The position numbers were made by a program, and so were the translations under genes. Under the pieces are notes generated by a model, which saw only the letters and a list, made by a program, of their open reading frames with translations, did no database searches and had not been told where the DNA came from. Of a stretch of 64,000 bases of DNA, positions 36,163 through 43,435 are shown piece after piece (position 1 is the first letter of the stretch; every line of letters begins with the position of its first letter). The DNA comes from Mageeibacillus sp. UBA6976 (GTDB lineage: Bacteria > Bacillota > Clostridia > Saccharofermentanales > Saccharofermentanaceae), in the NCBI GenBank assembly GCA_002450155.1, contig DJYO01000028.1, positions 1 through 64,000 of the forward strand. The letters run 5' to 3'.

Positions 36163-37413
36163 ATGGCTAAGGGTAAGGCAGACTGCAACAATTGTCAGGT
36201 TGCAGATAAATGCGGAGGATGTAAATATACCGGCTGCTCTTATACAAAGCAGCTGATAAAGAAACGGGAATACATCCAAAGCCTCCTGCCTGACTCTGTA
36301 AGACTAGAGCACATAATACCTGCAGACGATCCCTTTTACTACAGGAATAAAGTCCATTCTTCCTTCAAGCGCATTAAGAATGGGCGCATAATCTGCGGTC
36401 CTTATCAGGCTGATTCCCACAGGATAGTCGAGGTGGATAGTTGCCTCATCGAGAATAAGACCGCAGGCCTTATAATCCGCGACTGCGCCAAGATCGCAGC
36501 GAAACTTAAGATCAATATCTATAACGAGGTCACGGGCCGGGGCGAGCTGCGGCGTGTGCTTGTAAGAGTATCTGAGACCACCGGCGATGTAATGGTCGTT
36601 ATCGTTATCGGCAGCAAGTACTTTAAGGGCAAGAACGCATTTATCAAGGAGCTCTTAAGGATGCATCCGGAGATCACGACCATCCTGATAAGCGTTCATT
36701 CCAAACACAACTCCATGATCCTTGGCGACACTATACGGAAAGAATACGGTCCTGGATATATCACCGATACCGTCCTTGGAAGCACGTTCAGGCTCTCGGC
36801 AAGTTCTTTCTTCCAGGTGAACAGGAAGCAGTCCGAGAAGCTTTATTCAACGGCATTAAGGCTTGCAGAAGTAAAGCCTGATGAAGAGGTATTGGATTGT
36901 TATTCCGGCATTGGAACCATATCCCTTGCCTTTGCCAAGTTTGCAGGACATGTAACGGGCGTTGAGAATAACAAAGATGCTGTAGAAGATGCGATCAGGA
37001 ACAAGAAGATAAACAAGGTAAAGAATTGCGATTTTATCCTGGCTGATGCAACAGAATATATGGTCAGCAAAGCGCAGGAAGGATCGGGCGTAGATACAGT
37101 GATCTTAGATCCTACCAGGCTTGGCACCACGCCTGAATTTATAAAGGCCTGCGGGATCCTCTCTCCAGGTAAGATCATCTATATCTCCTGTGGTCCGGAA
37201 TCTCTTGCCAGGGACCTTAAACTCTTTGCACGCCAGGGATACAAAGCGACTGTAGCTGTTCCGGTAGATATGTTTCCCTGGACTTCGCATGTGGAGACTG
37301 TGTGCCTCTTGAGCAACACCCAAAGACCAAAGAAAGAATCCTATATTACGCTTGATGTGGAGATGGAAGATTACTACCGCATCAAGAATGAAGGGAAGAA
37401 TTCTACCACCTAA
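36163..37413 (+). CDS. 23S rRNA (uracil-C5)-methyltransferase, RlmD/RlmCD/TrmA family
   Basis: 416 residues. Transfers methyl from S-adenosylmethionine to C5 of a uridine, most likely in 23S rRNA. The N-terminal cysteine cluster (Cys8, Cys11, Cys17, Cys20 in CNNC...CGGC) fits the [4Fe-4S] site. The SAM motif is LDCYSGIGTISLAFA, the DPTRLG motif follows, and the catalytic Cys343 is in ISCGPESLARDL. It lacks the N-terminal TRAM domain of longer relatives, so it is shorter by about 50 residues. It starts 4 nt after folD, completing a three-gene unit that ends at a hairpin at 37526. Confidence 0.87.
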   Translation: MAKGKADCNNCQVADKCGGCKYTGCSYTKQLIKKREYIQSLLPDSVRLEHIIPADDPFYYRNKVHSSFKRIKNGRIICGPYQADSHRIVEVDSCLIENKTAGLIIRDCAKIAAKLKINIYNEVTGRGELRRVLVRVSETTGDVMVVIVIGSKYFKGKNAFIKELLRMHPEITTILISVHSKHNSMILGDTIRKEYGPGYITDTVLGSTFRLSASSFFQVNRKQSEKLYSTALRLAEVKPDEEVLDCYSGIGTISLAFAKFAGHVTGVENNKDAVEDAIRNKKINKVKNCDFILADATEYMVSKAQEGSGVDTVILDPTRLGTTPEFIKACGILSPGKIIYISCGPESLARDLKLFARQGYKATVAVPVDMFPWTSHVETVCLLSNTQRPKKESYITLDVEMEDYYRIKNEGKNSTT

Positions 37414-37525
37414 AGTTCAGCCTCACAATCGAATAGGAATTTGAATAGATAAGCTACAGATGCGGAGACGATTTAACAGATTTAACATGAAAAAGTTCCT
37501 TGGCACCTAAATAGAGCACCGCATC

Positions 37526-37558
37526 TAATCCCAACTTGCGAAGGTTGGGATTATTTTT
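37526..37558 (+). terminator. Terminator downstream of the RNA methyltransferase
   Basis: A 10-bp stem (TAATCCCAAC at 37526-37535 with GTTGGGATTA at 37544-37553), an 8-nt loop and a T5 run. It sits about 110 nt after the stop, leaving a 3' region with no gene seen. Confidence 0.85.
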
Positions 37559-37587
37559 GTGCCTGCGCAAGAAGTAATGACAATGTG

Positions 37588-37616
37588 TTGACAACAGACG
37601 AATAAATGCATATAAT
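37588..37616 (+). promoter_or_regulatory. Toxin-antitoxin promoter with perfect consensus
   Basis: TTGACA (37588-37593), exactly 17 nt, TATAAT (37611-37616). The predicted start (about 37623) leaves a leader of under 20 nt with GGAGGTG. Such a strong promoter fits an operon repressed by its own antitoxin; an ATGCAT palindrome overlaps the -10. Confidence 0.9.
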
Positions 37617-37640
37617 ATAGACAGAATGGAGGTGTATATC

Positions 37641-37913
37641 ATGGCTACTACGAATCTAAATATCAGAACTGATAAGGAAATAAAAGACCAGGCCGACAGG
37701 ATTTTTTCCGAGCTGGGTCTGAATATGACTACAGCTATCAATATGTTCCTCAGAACAACGATACGGGAAAACGGGATTCCTTTTGCTCTTAAGCTGGATG
37801 TGCCGAATGAAACAACCGCTGCGGCAATCGAAGAGGGCAGGCGTATCGCTTCCGACAGCAGCGTGAAGGGCTACACCAATATGGATGACCTTAAGGCGGC
37901 ACTGGAAGTATGA
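37641..37913 (+). CDS. relB: RelB/DinJ-family antitoxin
   Basis: 90 residues. The N-terminal TTNLNIRTDKEIKDQADRIF segment forms the ribbon-helix-helix DNA-binding fold of RelB/DinJ antitoxins, followed by LGLNMTTAINMFLRTTIRENGIPF, typical of the family. The C-terminal part would wrap the toxin. ATG 37641 is used because GGAGGTG (37628-37634) is correctly spaced; an in-frame ATG at 37626 precedes that site. The last four bases overlap the toxin start (ATGA). Expected to repress its own promoter. Confidence 0.88.
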   Translation: MATTNLNIRTDKEIKDQADRIFSELGLNMTTAINMFLRTTIRENGIPFALKLDVPNETTAAAIEEGRRIASDSSVKGYTNMDDLKAALEV

Positions 37914-38191
37914 AGTACGAGGTAAAGTTTACAAACCAGTTCAAGAAGGATCTGAAGCTGGCGAAGAAACAGAACAAGGATCTGGATAAATTGTTTGAGG
38001 TCGTGAATATTCTTGCTGACGGTGGAACGCTGGATGCAAGGTATCGCGACCATGATCTGTCCGGCAACTATAAAGGGACAAGGGAATGCCACGTTGAGCA
38101 GGACTGGCTCCTGGTATATGAGATCCGTGATGAGGTGCTTGTACTCATGCTTTATCGTCTCGGAACGCATTCGGAGTTGTTTAAGAAATAG
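37910..38191 (+). CDS. yafQ: YafQ/RelE-family mRNA interferase toxin
   Basis: 93 residues. Small basic RelE-fold protein. The pattern TNQFKKDLKLAKKQNKDLDKL, RDHDLSGNYKGTRECHVEQDWLLVYEI and a C-terminal LGTHSELF matches YafQ, which cuts mRNA on the ribosome. The conserved His residues of the YafQ active site (DHDL, ECHVE, GTHSELF) are all present, so the toxin looks intact. It is coupled to the antitoxin by a 4-nt overlap. Its stop abuts the remnant of a transposon-encoded nuclease gene. Confidence 0.88.
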   Translation: MKYEVKFTNQFKKDLKLAKKQNKDLDKLFEVVNILADGGTLDARYRDHDLSGNYKGTRECHVEQDWLLVYEIRDEVLVLMLYRLGTHSELFKK

Positions 38192-38193
38192 GC

Positions 38194-38442
38194 CGTACAG
38201 ACAGGAGTGCATCGACCAGTTCCCATTCGCGTCCTCATTGCCATACAAAACACAACAGGGACACCAACGCAAGCATAAACATCTTACTAAAGGGGCTGTC
38301 AGTAGCCTGAATACCGACAAATACCGTAGGGCATACGGAAATTTACGCTTGTGGAGACCGTGTAAAACTAAAGCTTTTGTAGCAATGTAGTGGTCGCTGA
38401 AACAAGAATCCCACGACTTTAGTCGTGCGGAGTGTCAAATGA
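38194..38442 (+). pseudogene. tnpB: Dead 3' end of a tnpB gene (IS605-family accessory nuclease)
   Basis: Read in the frame starting at 38194, the translation includes PHCHTKHNRDTNASINILLKG, the RuvC-III region of TnpB (RDTNA with the catalytic Asp) next to its zinc finger. EIYACGD and NKNPTTLVV, typical of the TnpB C-terminus, follow. Three in-frame stops (38308 TGA, 38380 TAG, 38398 TGA) kill it, and everything upstream of the zinc finger is gone. The frame ends at TGA 38440-38442, overlapping the element's right end. It therefore cannot encode a nuclease, but the end of the guide-RNA-encoding region survives. Confidence 0.75.
38412..38438 (+). mobile_element. IS200/IS605-family right end with terminal hairpin
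   Basis: CACGACTTTAGTCGTG (38412-38427) is the imperfectly looped hairpin found at the right end of many IS605-type elements. It is followed by GGAGTGTCAA, whose TCAA (38435-38438) fits the cleavage site. In intact elements this region also forms the 3' end of the TnpB guide RNA. The left end and tnpA are missing, so the element is immobile. Confidence 0.65.
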
Positions 38443-38449
38443 AAATGAC

Positions 38450-38584
38450 ATGGAATATGCGATTTATATCGATTCCGAAGGTAATGCCTTGTCAAAAGAA
38501 GACGAGGACATTGTTTCTCGACATAGTGATAGTATCCGAAATCTACTTATGATGGCAGATGAAAGGTGGGGCATTTTCGACTGA
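38450..38584 (+). CDS. 44-residue ORF abutting the IS605 end, probable truncated gene
   Basis: The frame runs open from the IS right end to TGA 38582-38584 with a first ATG at 38450. The peptide is acidic, begins MEYAIYIDSEGNAL and ends in DERWGIFD, and has the look of a genuine C-terminal segment. I see no ribosome binding site. The simplest reading is the 3' remainder of a gene interrupted by the IS605 element. I do not recognise its family. Confidence 0.35.
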   Translation: MEYAIYIDSEGNALSKEDEDIVSRHSDSIRNLLMMADERWGIFD

Positions 38585-38969
38585 AACAGAAATCTATAAA
38601 ATCAAGCTTGTAAGGATATAACACGACACCTGCACTGCCATCATCAGCGGAGAGCGGCATAACGACAAAAGCACCTCTGAACCATAACGGCTCGGAGGTG
38701 TTTCTGTATCTGTGTCCTTATTCCTTTATTGTGATTTCACTCACATTTAACAATAAGCGAACCGAGCAGATGAAGAAAAATGCCGCATTGGGCAATAAAC
38801 TTCAACGTGTGGATCGACTTTAAAGCAAGGAATTGCTATTCTTATTCACGCTACCCACCCAAGGCATGTCGAGTGCGTAGTATGATGTTAAGGGAAAATA
38901 CATAAAGCCGACAAGAGTGTTTGAACTGGAAGATGGTGTCGGCATTTATAGAAACAGGAGAAGATGAAG
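38585..38969. other. 385-nt gene-free stretch before the bile salt hydrolase gene
   Basis: No convincing gene. It holds the hairpin at 38672-38706, an inverted repeat GCCGAC (38907-38912) with GTCGGC (38938-38943) just upstream of the bile salt hydrolase start, and otherwise AT-rich sequence with stops in all frames. No good sigma-A promoter was found; a lone TATGAT lies at 38881. Confidence 0.5.
38672..38706. terminator. Possible bidirectional terminator in the accessory zone
   Basis: CACCTCTGA (38672-38680) pairs with TCGGAGGTG (38692-38700), with one G-T pair and an 11-nt loop. A TTTC tail follows on the plus strand and a CTTTTG tail on the minus strand. Moderate quality. Confidence 0.5.
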
Positions 38970-39944
38970 ATGTGTACAGCAGCAACTTATTATGCAAAGG
39001 ATCACTATTTCGGACGCAATCTGGATCTGGAATTTTCTTATCACGAAGAGATTACTATTGTACCAAGAAACTATCCCTTTATCTTTCGCAAATGCGAGGG
39101 CATCAATCATCATTATGCAATGATCGGAACAGCGTTTGTTGTGGAGGGGTATCCGCTCTTCTATGATGCCGTAAATGAGAAAGGCCTTGGAATTGCCGGA
39201 TTAAATTTTCCCGGGAACGCTGCTTATAAGGCAGAAGTTCCAGATGCGGACAATGTAGCACCATTTGAATTCATACCATGGATCCTCAGTCGCTGTGCCG
39301 ATGTCGATGAGGCAAAGAAACTTATTTCCCGGATGAATCCGGTAAATATAAATTTTAGCCCGGAGCTTCCGTTAACGCCGTTGCATTGGATGATTGCGGA
39401 TAAAAAAAGAACGATTGTAGTTGAACCTCTAAAAGATGGCATCAGAGTATACGATGATCCGGTGGGGGTCATGACCAACAATCCAACCTTTGATCAGCAG
39501 ATGTTTCATCTCAGCAATTATATGCATTTGTCAAATAAACCTGTGACAAATACTTTCGCCAAGGGTCTGGAGATTACGGAATACAGCCGTGGAATGGGCG
39601 CGATGGGAATGCCCGGTGATCTTTCCTCTGCATCAAGGTTTGTGAAGGCGGCGTTTACCTGCATGAATTCAGTTTCCGGCAATTCGGAGGAGGAAAGTGT
39701 AAGCCAGTTTTTCCACATTCTGGGGTCCGTAGAGCAACAAAGAGGCTGTGTTTGTCTGGGCGAAGGAGAATATGAGATAACCGTATATTCTTCCTGCTGT
39801 AACATGGATCGGGGAATTTACTATTACAGAACATATGAGAATTCTCAGATTACAGCCGTAGATATGCACAAAGAGGCAACAGACGGAGAAGCATTGATTC
39901 GGTATCCGATGATCAAAGAACCGCAGATACGATATCAAAACTGA
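38970..39944 (+). CDS. Choloylglycine hydrolase / bile salt hydrolase family (Ntn hydrolase)
   Basis: 324 residues. This family removes glycine or taurine from conjugated bile acids, or acts on penicillin V or N-acyl homoserine lactones. The N-terminal nucleophile is Cys2, freed by removal of Met, so ATG 38970 is required; the ATG at 38964 would bury the Cys at position 4. AGGAG at 38956-38960 is spaced for 38970. Other expected residues are Arg16 and Asp19 (FGRNLDL), Asn in LNFPGNA, Asn171 in TNNPTF and Arg223 in SSASRFVKA. No signal peptide. The presence of a bile-type hydrolase points to a gut habitat, though substrate choice cannot be read from sequence. Confidence 0.88.
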   Translation: MCTAATYYAKDHYFGRNLDLEFSYHEEITIVPRNYPFIFRKCEGINHHYAMIGTAFVVEGYPLFYDAVNEKGLGIAGLNFPGNAAYKAEVPDADNVAPFEFIPWILSRCADVDEAKKLISRMNPVNINFSPELPLTPLHWMIADKKRTIVVEPLKDGIRVYDDPVGVMTNNPTFDQQMFHLSNYMHLSNKPVTNTFAKGLEITEYSRGMGAMGMPGDLSSASRFVKAAFTCMNSVSGNSEEESVSQFFHILGSVEQQRGCVCLGEGEYEITVYSSCCNMDRGIYYYRTYENSQITAVDMHKEATDGEALIRYPMIKEPQIRYQN

Positions 39945-39976
39945 TCTATTTTTGATTGCCTGTCCAAACCGTGATT

Positions 39977-40981
39977 CTAGCCGGCATTTGTCCTTTTGTT
40001 CTGTGCCATAACGCCCGCCAACGGATGCGGAACATAAGGTTCTTCCAGATAAGCGATCTCGGAATCCTTAAGCTCTATATCCACCGCCTTTACAGCACCC
40101 TCAATATGATGGAGCTTTGTTGCGCCCACAATCGGAGCAGTTACTTTTGTAAGAAGCCAAGCCAGGGAAAGCTCTGTCATCGTCACGCCACGCTTCTCGG
40201 AAAGCTCCGCCACACGGGAGATGATCACATTGTCCTGATCCGCCGTGGCATCATACTTGAACTTTGCATAGGCGTCCTCTACGGCACGTTTTGTATCGCT
40301 TTCTCCCGGCTTTCTGGAAAGGCGTCCGCTTGCCAGCGCACTGTATGGAGTAAGAGCAATATTTTCTTCCTCACAATACGGAACCATTTCCCGCTCTTCC
40401 TCACGAAAGATCAGGTTATAATGTCCCTGAATGGATACGAATTTTGCAAAGCCTTCTTTTTCAGCAAGTGCATTTGCCTTTGCAAGCTGCCATGCAAAGC
40501 AGTTAGAAATGCCTATATATCTTGCTTTCCCTTCTTTCACGATGCGGTTTAGCCCGTCCATCACATCCTCTATAGGCGTATTCCAGTCCCACATATGATA
40601 GATATATAGATCCACATAATCCATGCCAAGATTCGCAAGGCTTGTATTGATCATGTTTTCAATATGCTGCTGCCCGCTGATTCCGTTTTCAATCTCGTCC
40701 GGTGTGCGTGGAAGAAACTTTGTCGCAACAACTACAGCTTCACGCTTTGCGAAATCCCGGAGCGCACGCCCGACAAACTGCTCACTTGTGCCTCCCTGAT
40801 AGGCAATCGCCGTATCATAGAAATTCACGCCCAAATCAAGCCCACGCTTGATGATCTCTCTGGAATGCTCCTCGTCAATCGTCCAGTTATGTTGTCCCTT
40901 TGCAGCATCACCGAATCCCATACATCCCATACAGATGCGGGACACATTCAGATCGGAATTTCCAAGTTTAACATACTTCAT
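39977..40981 (-). CDS. Aldo/keto reductase
   Basis: 334 residues. NADPH-dependent reductase of aldehydes or ketones, TIM-barrel fold. The catalytic tetrad is visible: Asp56 and Tyr61 (NFYDTAIAY), Lys88 (VATKF) and His129 (LYIYHMWDW). The C-terminal nucleotide-binding region contains TAPIVGATKLHHIEGA. It resembles the AKR groups with YhdN/Tas-like members. A GAGGAGG ribosome binding site (40988-40994) precedes the start. The start ATG overlaps the stop of a 28-codon ORF upstream (ATGA). Its 3' end converges on the bile salt hydrolase gene, 32 nt away, and a MerR gene lies on the opposite strand. Confidence 0.9.
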   Translation of the reverse strand: MKYVKLGNSDLNVSRICMGCMGFGDAAKGQHNWTIDEEHSREIIKRGLDLGVNFYDTAIAYQGGTSEQFVGRALRDFAKREAVVVATKFLPRTPDEIENGISGQQHIENMINTSLANLGMDYVDLYIYHMWDWNTPIEDVMDGLNRIVKEGKARYIGISNCFAWQLAKANALAEKEGFAKFVSIQGHYNLIFREEEREMVPYCEEENIALTPYSALASGRLSRKPGESDTKRAVEDAYAKFKYDATADQDNVIISRVAELSEKRGVTMTELSLAWLLTKVTAPIVGATKLHHIEGAVKAVDIELKDSEIAYLEEPYVPHPLAGVMAQNKRTNAG

Positions 40982-41064
40982 CTCTCATCCCTCCTCGTCA
41001 TATCGCCTGACACAGAGGTATCACTGTTAAACTGTTTGCTATGTTGTTTATTCTTTCTGGCCAT
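40978..41064 (-). CDS. 28-residue ORF translationally linked to the aldo/keto reductase
   Basis: Starts at ATG 41064 with AGAGG about 10 nt upstream, and encodes a basic, polar peptide beginning MARKNKQHSKQF and ending TRRDER. Its TGA overlaps the reductase ATG, and its last codons contain the reductase's ribosome binding site (the GAGGAGG reads as Arg-Arg). It may be a leader peptide, a small protein or chance; the overlap with the downstream start is what makes it worth listing. Confidence 0.35.
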   Translation of the reverse strand: MARKNKQHSKQFNSDTSVSGDMTRRDER

Positions 41065-41137
41065 CTAACGGAAACCTCTTTTCCTTATGATACAATGGTT
41101 TTGATTAATAAGTCATTTCATTTTTGCTAGAAAGAAT

Positions 41138-41305
41138 ACTAACATCAGATTGATCCGAGAGAGAGGTTCGACGGTTTTTGAAGGGAAGATCCTTGGCGGA
41201 TGCATTGATTGTTACATTAAAGATAATAGTGGAAAAAATACCCTTGCGTTAGGTATTGCTTGTTACGCAGCGTCATGTTGTAGGATACATGGCGAAAGGA
41301 GGTGA
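41138..41305 (+). pseudogene. Fragment of an S66-type (LD-carboxypeptidase/MccF-like) peptidase gene
   Basis: This frame reads IRERGSTVFEGKILGGCID and onward to TGA 41303-41305. The G-x-(I/L)-GG-C-(I/L)-D pattern after a charged stretch resembles the conserved GGCLD/GGNL region of S66 peptidases, which release D-amino acids from wall peptides or inactivate microcin C. There is no start, and the similarity fades after ID. I read it as a relic left when neighbouring genes were rearranged. Family assignment is tentative. Confidence 0.35.
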
Positions 41306-41310
41306 AGGCT

Positions 41311-42036
41311 ATGTCAAAATACACGACGGGAGAACTTGCAAAACTCTGTGGTGTAACTGTCCGAACGGTTCAGTATTATGACACCAGAGGTATCCTGATC
41401 CCCAGTGAGCTTTCTGAAGGCGGAAGACGTCTCTACTCGGATGACGATCTGAAGCGCATGAAGATCATCTGTTTTCTGCGTGACACGGGTCTTCCCATAG
41501 ATGCTATCTCACAGATCCTGAAGGAAGAGCATCCTGAGAAGGTGATCTCGCTGCTGATCGAACAACAGGAAACCGCTCTTTCGGATGAGATCTCAGAGAA
41601 GCAGGAAAAACTGGAAAAGCTCCGTGAACTGAAAAACGGGCTGAAAGGCAAAACAGAATTCTCTCTTGAAACCATCGGTGACATAGCCGTCATTATGGAA
41701 GGCAAGAAAAAATTGAGAAGAATGAGATGGATGATGGTATTGACCGGAATACCGGTTACTGCGCTGCAATGGTTTTCCGTTATCATCTGGATCGCGAGAG
41801 GCATATGGTGGCCGTTCGTCATCTGGGCTCTGGTGGCTGCTGTTTGGGGTACATTAATCAGCCGTTACTACTTCAATCATGTAAAATACATCTGTCCGGA
41901 ATGTCACGAGGTATTCAAACCTGCTCTGAAGGAAGCCTTCTGGGCGAATCATACCCCTACGGCCCGCAAGCTGACCTGCACTGCGTGCGGGCATAAAGGC
42001 TTTTGTGTAGAGATCTGGGGAGGGAAGGAACAATGA
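41311..42036 (+). CDS. MerR-family regulator fused to a membrane segment and zinc ribbon
   Basis: 241 residues. The N-terminal MerR helix-turn-helix (about 1-70, YTTGELAKLCGVTVRTVQYYDTRGIL) is followed by a coiled coil (about 85-120). Two membrane helices (about 142-160 and 165-185) come next, then a C-terminal Cys4-type zinc ribbon (CPEC and CTAC pairs). ATG 41311 is chosen since AAAGGAGGTG (41296-41304) is placed for it. The architecture implies a regulator tethered to the membrane or a dimer responding to a membrane signal. It overlaps the next gene by 4 nt (ATGA), so the YhfC-like protein is its likely functional partner. Confidence 0.82.
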   Translation: MSKYTTGELAKLCGVTVRTVQYYDTRGILIPSELSEGGRRLYSDDDLKRMKIICFLRDTGLPIDAISQILKEEHPEKVISLLIEQQETALSDEISEKQEKLEKLRELKNGLKGKTEFSLETIGDIAVIMEGKKKLRRMRWMMVLTGIPVTALQWFSVIIWIARGIWWPFVIWALVAAVWGTLISRYYFNHVKYICPECHEVFKPALKEAFWANHTPTARKLTCTACGHKGFCVEIWGGKEQ

Positions 42037-42860
42037 CAGAGTTTGAGAACATCGTTACCAGCAATAGCAGCATCATTTCTCTGATAATCACGGTCATTCT
42101 GATGATCGCGATCCCGGTAATCTTCTTCATCTACTGGCGCAGGAAGAATAAAGAGCAGACAAATATAAGCTGGCTTATTGCAGGTGCTATTGGCTTCCTC
42201 GTTTCTGCCCGTGTGTTGGAACTCGGCGTCCATTATTTCTGCATAATTGCGGATAATCCCATATCCCGGTTCATCAACGGAAGCACCGTAGCTTTCGTCC
42301 TTTATGGGATCATTATGGCGGGGGTTTTTGAGGAATGTGGAAGACATATCATTATGAAAACCATTTTGAAAAAGAACCGCACTCGTGAAAATGCAGTTCT
42401 GTATGGTATCGGTCATGGTGGCATCGAGATATTGGCGGTTATTCTGCCTTCCATGATCTTTACTCTTATCATTGCCATAGTTTTCTCTTCGGGGGACACC
42501 GAAAATGCGCTCCGAACACTGAAGATTACGGAAGAGACTGCTGAGGCTGCGCTTCCGTCCGTGCAGACTGCAGCCTCGTTTGGTTACGCCATGATGGCGA
42601 TGAATGTCATTGAGCGTTTGTTCGCAATGTGCCTCCATATCGGGCTTACCGTCATCGTATATTACGGCATCGTAAACGGGAAGAAAGCCTTCCTGCCGTT
42701 AGCGATCGTCCTGCACATGATAATGGATACGTTTGCTGCTTTATACCAAAGAGGCGTAACTCCGTTGTGGGCAGTTGAGGTATGGATTGCTATTTGGAGT
42801 ATGGTAGTTGTATTCATTGCTGTGAAGCTATACAGAAAAATGAAAGCAACGACGGTATAG
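42033..42860 (+). CDS. YhfC-family putative intramembrane metalloprotease
   Basis: 275 residues, seven or eight predicted helices. The motifs FEECGRHIIMK (Glu100, Glu101, Arg104) and GIGHGGIE (His128) are those of the YhfC family, related to CPBP/CAAX-type intramembrane proteases and to the PrsW group. ATG 42033 is used; it overlaps the MerR stop. Possible substrates are unknown. Since it is translated with a membrane-bound MerR-type regulator, it might process that regulator or share its signal (inference). Confidence 0.8.
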   Translation: MTEFENIVTSNSSIISLIITVILMIAIPVIFFIYWRRKNKEQTNISWLIAGAIGFLVSARVLELGVHYFCIIADNPISRFINGSTVAFVLYGIIMAGVFEECGRHIIMKTILKKNRTRENAVLYGIGHGGIEILAVILPSMIFTLIIAIVFSSGDTENALRTLKITEETAEAALPSVQTAASFGYAMMAMNVIERLFAMCLHIGLTVIVYYGIVNGKKAFLPLAIVLHMIMDTFAALYQRGVTPLWAVEVWIAIWSMVVVFIAVKLYRKMKATTV

Positions 42861-43360
42861 TGGAAACAAGATTCAGATATATCAAAGACGGATTCGAAGG
42901 AATCCTTTACAAAGCGCAAAGGGAAGATGACAGGCTCTTGATAGTCGTACAAGGACTTAAAGGGCTTGATCTTCCTTGTAGATATGCAGAGCTTTTTTGC
43001 GTAAGAGAACATAACATAAGGCTTTTGTATTTCTTTGACGAGTGGGATCTGAAGGGGACAGAGGAGAACGAGATCCCTGTGGACAGGATAAACGGAGATA
43101 TTCTTTTGCTTACGTCCACACATGACGAATCGGTACCTGCAAAACGCGATGCCGAATTGCTTGTAAAAAGGCTTCAAAGAAGCGGGTTCAAACATGGCTT
43201 CAAGCATATTGATTCAAAGACCGGGAGCCATAATCTGGGGTACTTTCCCGTGAATAACAACATGCTGCCGAGAGAGAAGAAATATCCGGAAGAATGTCAG
43301 AGTGCCCGGGAAGAAACCTTGGAGTTAATATTAAATACCTTGGATAAGTGGAGTGTATAG
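42860..43360 (+). pseudogene. BAAT-type acyl-CoA thioesterase/hydrolase with its catalytic core deleted
   Basis: From GTG 42860, which overlaps the yhfC stop by one base, the frame encodes 166 residues. The N-terminal part (VETRFRYIKDGFEGILY, LLIVVQGLKGL) matches the start of BAAT C-terminal-domain hydrolases. From about residue 58 (LKGTEENEIPVDRINGDILLL, then THDESVPA with Asp, GSHNLGYF with His) it matches the end of that domain. The stretch carrying the nucleophile elbow G-x-S-x-G is missing, apparently by an in-frame internal deletion of roughly 100 or more residues. Without the nucleophile it should be inactive. Confidence 0.6.
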
Positions 43361-43375
43361 GCGTCTGATTATGGG

Positions 43376-43404
43376 TTGGGGGAGTTAAACTGTTTGGGTA
43401 TAAT
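43376..43404 (+). promoter_or_regulatory. Promoter of the DUF2716 gene
   Basis: TTGGGG (43376-43381), 17 nt, TATAAT (43399-43404). The -35 matches only its TTG core. AGGAGGTGAGG follows at 43423 just ahead of the ATG. Confidence 0.6.
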
Positions 43405-43435
43405 GCTTCTGTATGGATAATTAGGAGGTGAGGAT

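Noticed and set aside
41949..42638. Minus-strand open frame of 229 codons opposite the YhfC gene
   Set aside because: The plus-strand gene has clear motifs and a coupled start; the antisense product is rich in His, Arg and Asn and matches nothing known to me.
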